From Candidatus Gygaella obscura (GTDB taxonomy: Bacteria > Omnitrophota > Gorgyraeia > Gygaellales > Gygaellaceae), in the NCBI GenBank assembly GCA_030765485.1, contig JAVCCR010000012.1:1-43678 (forward strand): a stretch of DNA of 43,678 nt, in the 5' to 3' direction. The position numbers and the translations under genes were made by a program. Under the pieces are notes generated by a model that was given only the letters and a program-made list of their open reading frames with translations, was not told the origin of the DNA and did no database searches. Shown here piece by piece: positions 40,701-43,678 of the stretch; position 1 is the first letter of the stretch, and each line of letters starts with the position of its first letter.

Positions 40701-43678
40701 TGTAATATTCATCGGCTGGTAAAATCATATCCAAGTCGGATAAATGCCCGCCATACCAAAGGCTCCTTACAAAACCACCAGCAAAGCCGACACTGCGCAT
40801 AATCACATCTATTTTTTTATATTCTTCTTGTATGCGGCTATTGCTCTGAGTTTCTGTTAAAGTACTGTCGTCTGCGATTGAATTGCCCGCTTCTTCTCTT
40901 AAAATTTCATGTAAACCTACTAGCGCTGTCCACACCTGAAGATGTTTGCCCTGAAGAAGCTTTTCTCCAACACCTTGTACTCTTAAGATGTTTTCTTTTG
41001 CCTCTGGCTGCTCAACAACAGCCTCTGGTTTTTCTATTTGCTCAGGCCAATTACCATCCTTATCCTGAATAACAACAAAATCCTGAATACCCTGTTTTTC
41101 TAATGCCTTAAGCTGAGAAACGCCATCATCAAGACTAACTATAGCCTTGGCAAAAGCCAGATTATTGAAGTTTTTGTCATTTCGCGCTTCGAATCCTCTT
41201 TTGAATTCAGCAAAAGAACGTGTAGCACAAATTCTTATATCAATGCCCGCATTCTTTAACACCTCTGCCTTTACCTTATATAAAACCTCTTCCAAATTAT
41301 CAAATAAATTATCTTCAAAAACTAAAGTAAATTCATCCCCTCCCATCAATTCCGTTAAAGCATCTTCAGAAATCCCCAATTCTTTAATGATTGTTTCGCG
41401 AGCTATCCTCATTGTTTCAATAAGGCTTACAGTAACTGTATCTGCTGCTGAAATCCATAAATCCTCTAATGAAGCAATTTGTCCTAATTGTATAGCTGAA
41501 GAAATCTTCTGCAGCTCTATCTCGTTTGCATTTATATTCATAATTCCCATTTTCTTTATATCTAAGGTAACAAAAATGGGGTTTTCCATCGGTGGACCTC
41601 TGGAATAAAAAGCAAACTCAGAATCAAATTCCGGCAGTTTTGCTTCAGTCTCAATAAATAATTTCGCCTGGACAATCAAACCAGCAAGTCCTTCGTCTAT
41701 CGGCATTAGATATTCTTCTTCTGTTTGATTAAGCTTTTGATTAAGCCTATCTGATAACGCAGTTATCCTCTCAGAGCGATCTCTTGCCTCTTCAAAATCA
41801 ATCTGCCATTTCTTTATATAATCCTGTATCTTGATAAGCTTAAAATATCTCTGGGCGATATTGAAATTTTCTTCGTTTATAAACTGTTCTCTTGCTTCAG
41901 ACGATAAGTTCTGCCAATCTAAATTATCTCTAAGCGAAGTTGCTACTTCTTGGGATAAAAATAAATTCCCTTCTTCATCCGCATCAAATATAGCTGACTG
42001 CTCGTTCAGTAAACTGCGCAGGCTATCGATTTCTGATATTACTTTGCTGTAATCTGCTTCGGAAAAATTATAATTCGCTCCGGAAATATTTTCTCCTATA
42101 ACAATTGCCTGATGGGCACTAATATCTGCCAGAAGTTTCTCTTGCATAGAATCTCCGCCAATCTGGCCAATGCCAAAACTCAAAGCATAAAGAGGCTTGT
42201 TTAATTCTTGGATTTTAACTCCGTTGGCTTTCAATACGATTCTAAATTCAAGCTGACCTCTTAAGATCTCTCCAATTCTTTTAATCAGCTCTCGTTGTAT
42301 TTCCTGCAATACTACTGTATCTAATACAACATCTTTCCCAACCAAAAATACATCTTCCTTATATGTGCTGTATATCAAACCATCATCTTTAATAAGGCCT
42401 TTTGCTTTCATCAGCCCCAAAAGCAGTTGTCTTCTGATGCCGATAAGCCTTGTGTTAAGTTCGTATCCAAGCTTGTCATTCAAATCCTTTATACCAAAAC
42501 CTTCTCTGGCAATGCCAGGAACTTGAAAAACCACTACCCTATCTCCTGCTTTGCCCTTATTTGAAATCTGGCCCAAAGAATTCTGTGTTTGAAGATAATC
42601 AATAAGTCTTTTTATATCGCTACTAAACAAGGCTTCATCTTTTTTTGCGTCTATTACCAACAAAGCCCTATTCCAAATGCTTCTTAAAAAATCTGCGGTA
42701 TCTGTCCATTTTAATATGCGTTCATATTTTTCTCTTTCATCAGAATGATATCTTCTACCTTCATCTATAGCATCGGGGCCAATCGGCTTTTCTTCTTGCT
42801 CCTCCTTTAATAAAATATTCGTATCTTGATCGACGTCTCTCGGTATTTCTGTGACAATGGAAGTAATGCTGGCACCTGTATCGGCATCAACAATGGTTTC
42901 ACCCGGAGCTGGCATAGAAGAAACCATAGGTAAAATTCCGCCACTAAAATATACCCTTACTTTATTAAAACGCTTTTTATCAGCAACTTTTATTTCATAC
43001 TCACCTTCCTGGAATGATTTTCTATACGCATCAAAATAACTTTCTGTTGACCATTTATCTTTCGATACTAACCCTTCAAGCTTGTTTTTGTTTATAAGCT
43101 TCCTGTAACGCCCGGATGAGCTCTTAAAGCGCTCCTTGAACCACTTGGCCATAACCAAAGAGTAAAACGCCTGACGAAGCATAGCGTATCTTTTGGCAGT
43201 ATTAACTTCCTTTATAAGACGCGGGATAACAGTTTCATTTAAAAGAACACTTGCATATTCATTAAGTCGTTTTGCTCTTTCATCCTTAAAACTAAACTTT
43301 TGAGAAGTTGACATATGATCTTCTTCCAGCATTACATTAAGCAATGCCTTAAAAATATAAATATCGCTATTGGTTTCCCGCAATATTATCTCACCCGGAA
43401 CAATCCATGGGCGCGCAAGAGTAGGAATGCTTATATTAAAAGTACCAAAAATTTCTTTTGCTTTTTCCTGAAGTTTTTGCCAATAAAGCTGACCCTCTTT
43501 TGTCAGCGGAGAAGTAAAACGGGCAGTATCTTTTTTAAGCTGCAGATCGGCCTCAAGAAAAATTCTGCCCATATCTGTTTTGGCAAGATTTTTATCGATT
43601 ATCTCATCTGCAGAATCAGGACGCAGATTAACCCAAAATGATTCGTCAGGAAGGGTAAGCCCAATGAGAAAGAATTTA
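37699..43678 (-). CDS. Giant multidomain protein, partial (5' end beyond window): GGDEF-like + poly(A) polymerase/CCA-type nucleotidyltransferase-like + APH-like kinase modules
   Basis: The 1957-aa ORF continues in frame past the listed Met to the window edge: KFFLIGLTLPDESFWVNLRPDSADEIIDKNLAKTD-MGRIFLEADLQLKK. Motifs MGGDEFTLVFED, GGFVRSLWYGGHLSDLDMILP, DFTINKAVIF, RRLIRAVRF, PHDVHWNNIMIE...FVVVDLG. Confidence 0.88.
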   Translation of the reverse strand, partial: KFFLIGLTLPDESFWVNLRPDSADEIIDKNLAKTDMGRIFLEADLQLKKDTARFTSPLTKEGQLYWQKLQEKAKEIFGTFNISIPTLARPWIVPGEIILRETNSDIYIFKALLNVMLEEDHMSTSQKFSFKDERAKRLNEYASVLLNETVIPRLIKEVNTAKRYAMLRQAFYSLVMAKWFKERFKSSSGRYRKLINKNKLEGLVSKDKWSTESYFDAYRKSFQEGEYEIKVADKKRFNKVRVYFSGGILPMVSSMPAPGETIVDADTGASITSIVTEIPRDVDQDTNILLKEEQEEKPIGPDAIDEGRRYHSDEREKYERILKWTDTADFLRSIWNRALLVIDAKKDEALFSSDIKRLIDYLQTQNSLGQISNKGKAGDRVVVFQVPGIAREGFGIKDLNDKLGYELNTRLIGIRRQLLLGLMKAKGLIKDDGLIYSTYKEDVFLVGKDVVLDTVVLQEIQRELIKRIGEILRGQLEFRIVLKANGVKIQELNKPLYALSFGIGQIGGDSMQEKLLADISAHQAIVIGENISGANYNFSEADYSKVISEIDSLRSLLNEQSAIFDADEEGNLFLSQEVATSLRDNLDWQNLSSEAREQFINEENFNIAQRYFKLIKIQDYIKKWQIDFEEARDRSERITALSDRLNQKLNQTEEEYLMPIDEGLAGLIVQAKLFIETEAKLPEFDSEFAFYSRGPPMENPIFVTLDIKKMGIMNINANEIELQKISSAIQLGQIASLEDLWISAADTVTVSLIETMRIARETIIKELGISEDALTELMGGDEFTLVFEDNLFDNLEEVLYKVKAEVLKNAGIDIRICATRSFAEFKRGFEARNDKNFNNLAFAKAIVSLDDGVSQLKALEKQGIQDFVVIQDKDGNWPEQIEKPEAVVEQPEAKENILRVQGVGEKLLQGKHLQVWTALVGLHEILREEAGNSIADDSTLTETQSNSRIQEEYKKIDVIMRSVGFAGGFVRSLWYGGHLSDLDMILPADEYYRKRIKDYLEVQTGLAIDDVGHDRKLDNFISMGDFTINKAVIFYSVKNSAELVDPLNNALTALESKELTLTEFDDPKNMRRLIRAVRFLAITEGLTPDAKTDQVLRSTYDNFIQEARELVNKGLSGYSLYNAYNALYGYEEYKARLDEAIELATSLYGEEVRNKFDSLIKEYELDKFIDFMERAREYGEVVIRDSNKEIAEKQTLRQKANDLVEQADLPGEDDSFAWLATRYMPDIEQGIENVPQKEFLDNLRGTLDLIVKGSIVLTQEQLRSMIIDTLGVKDEDVILLSEEGGGKIAFLVNGFVIRGYNTLPILAMKNKTEGISEADSAALINNDKLVVRIKDIAGVPLDISERVLPLHEANTIAEKAQDEELIDLFEQAKDSNPLIADNTIEATDENMGLAVRRLEDGKLYVFVVAFDLDEIPGKLRVSKEKILSGVRSAQPLAISYERVAQSIPQIEELSEEFTLSFKSDISVEVDSSQDADYGYGERLIDDEIRAILEREKSVQEFMLKNHPEVIQDTINNLNFGFSLEDVERIVISYEASGSNKHVLKVNIFTVAGETKSFLIAKKVPVKEGRLFEEGEEAGQRALQKTGLVPKLGKVYYLKETESGFEYSDTLPEEGSFETRVVEEFIDGFTLAEVSFFNEQFLSTKKIGEAVANLLKTEKGSSEYSSNIERIRSLIQNKGFSKIQTSRLIELMETLLSVNDKYQILTQFNKDETLSSAFSVQASNIIFNIYAVLNNGIYLSEGICPHDVHWNNIMIEKGTGRFVVVDLGMTTVDSLSKFFLETLYYYGISQIHIKGILEESLSGLSIENTKVVLDNLRLFTDEKVVKNYLLQTLRDRIDTSRLNKLDAPAKRISKGVKEFLEKHNSDSSGPGGIDFRNISSLTLQGRSVSERFSKDPQDKFLMEMYSLINKKIIPSAESIKVHIDTNFDEDNLEDVLDKVFNLLVSILRLEEEKVVVTDIQTKELLKIVDSVHSVSELRNQLKNIEFSAKKPEI

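Noticed and set aside
41147-41608. 153-aa plus-strand ORF in the giant gene
   Set aside because: Antisense to the GGDEF-like region; no motif support. Other plus-strand ORFs in the track were rejected for the same reason.

Overview
All convincing genes in this 43.7 kb window lie on the minus strand, so transcription runs from high to low coordinates. From the upstream end: (1) the 3' part of a giant multidomain gene, open to the right window edge (37699..43678). It carries a GGDEF-like module, a poly(A)-polymerase/CCA-enzyme-like nucleotidyltransferase module and an APH-like kinase module. (2) A pyrimidine locus with a sigma70-like promoter, a PyrR-binding box and a terminator, then pyrR-pyrB-pyrC-endonuclease Q-flavodoxin-tRNA-Arg-SLOG protein-carB-YjbQ-mutM-pyrK-half-size TauE-pyrD-pyrF-pyrE. 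(3) A V/A-type ATPase operon (H/G-I-K-E-sORF-C-F-A-B-D), probably Na+-coupled, including a 53-codon ORF missing from the supplied track. (4) A signalling cassette with four stand-alone receiver proteins, a PilB/GspE ATPase fused to a receiver, a PAS-only protein, a Cys-rich protein and one histidine kinase. (5) tRNA-Val, tRNA-Asp and a cold-shock gene with its promoter. (6) A housekeeping group: pckG, purC, tRNA-binding protein, YjbQ, YkgJ-like, DUF2156, DEDDh exonuclease-WYL fusion, DUF3857/transglutaminase lipoprotein and the start of a TPR protein. Gene content and the style of the giant protein suggest an uncultivated lineage such as Candidatus Omnitrophota; this is inference. No rRNA, CRISPR array, transposase or prophage was seen. 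The most promising undescribed elements are the giant multidomain protein and the receiver-rich cassette built around a REC-fused pilus-type ATPase.
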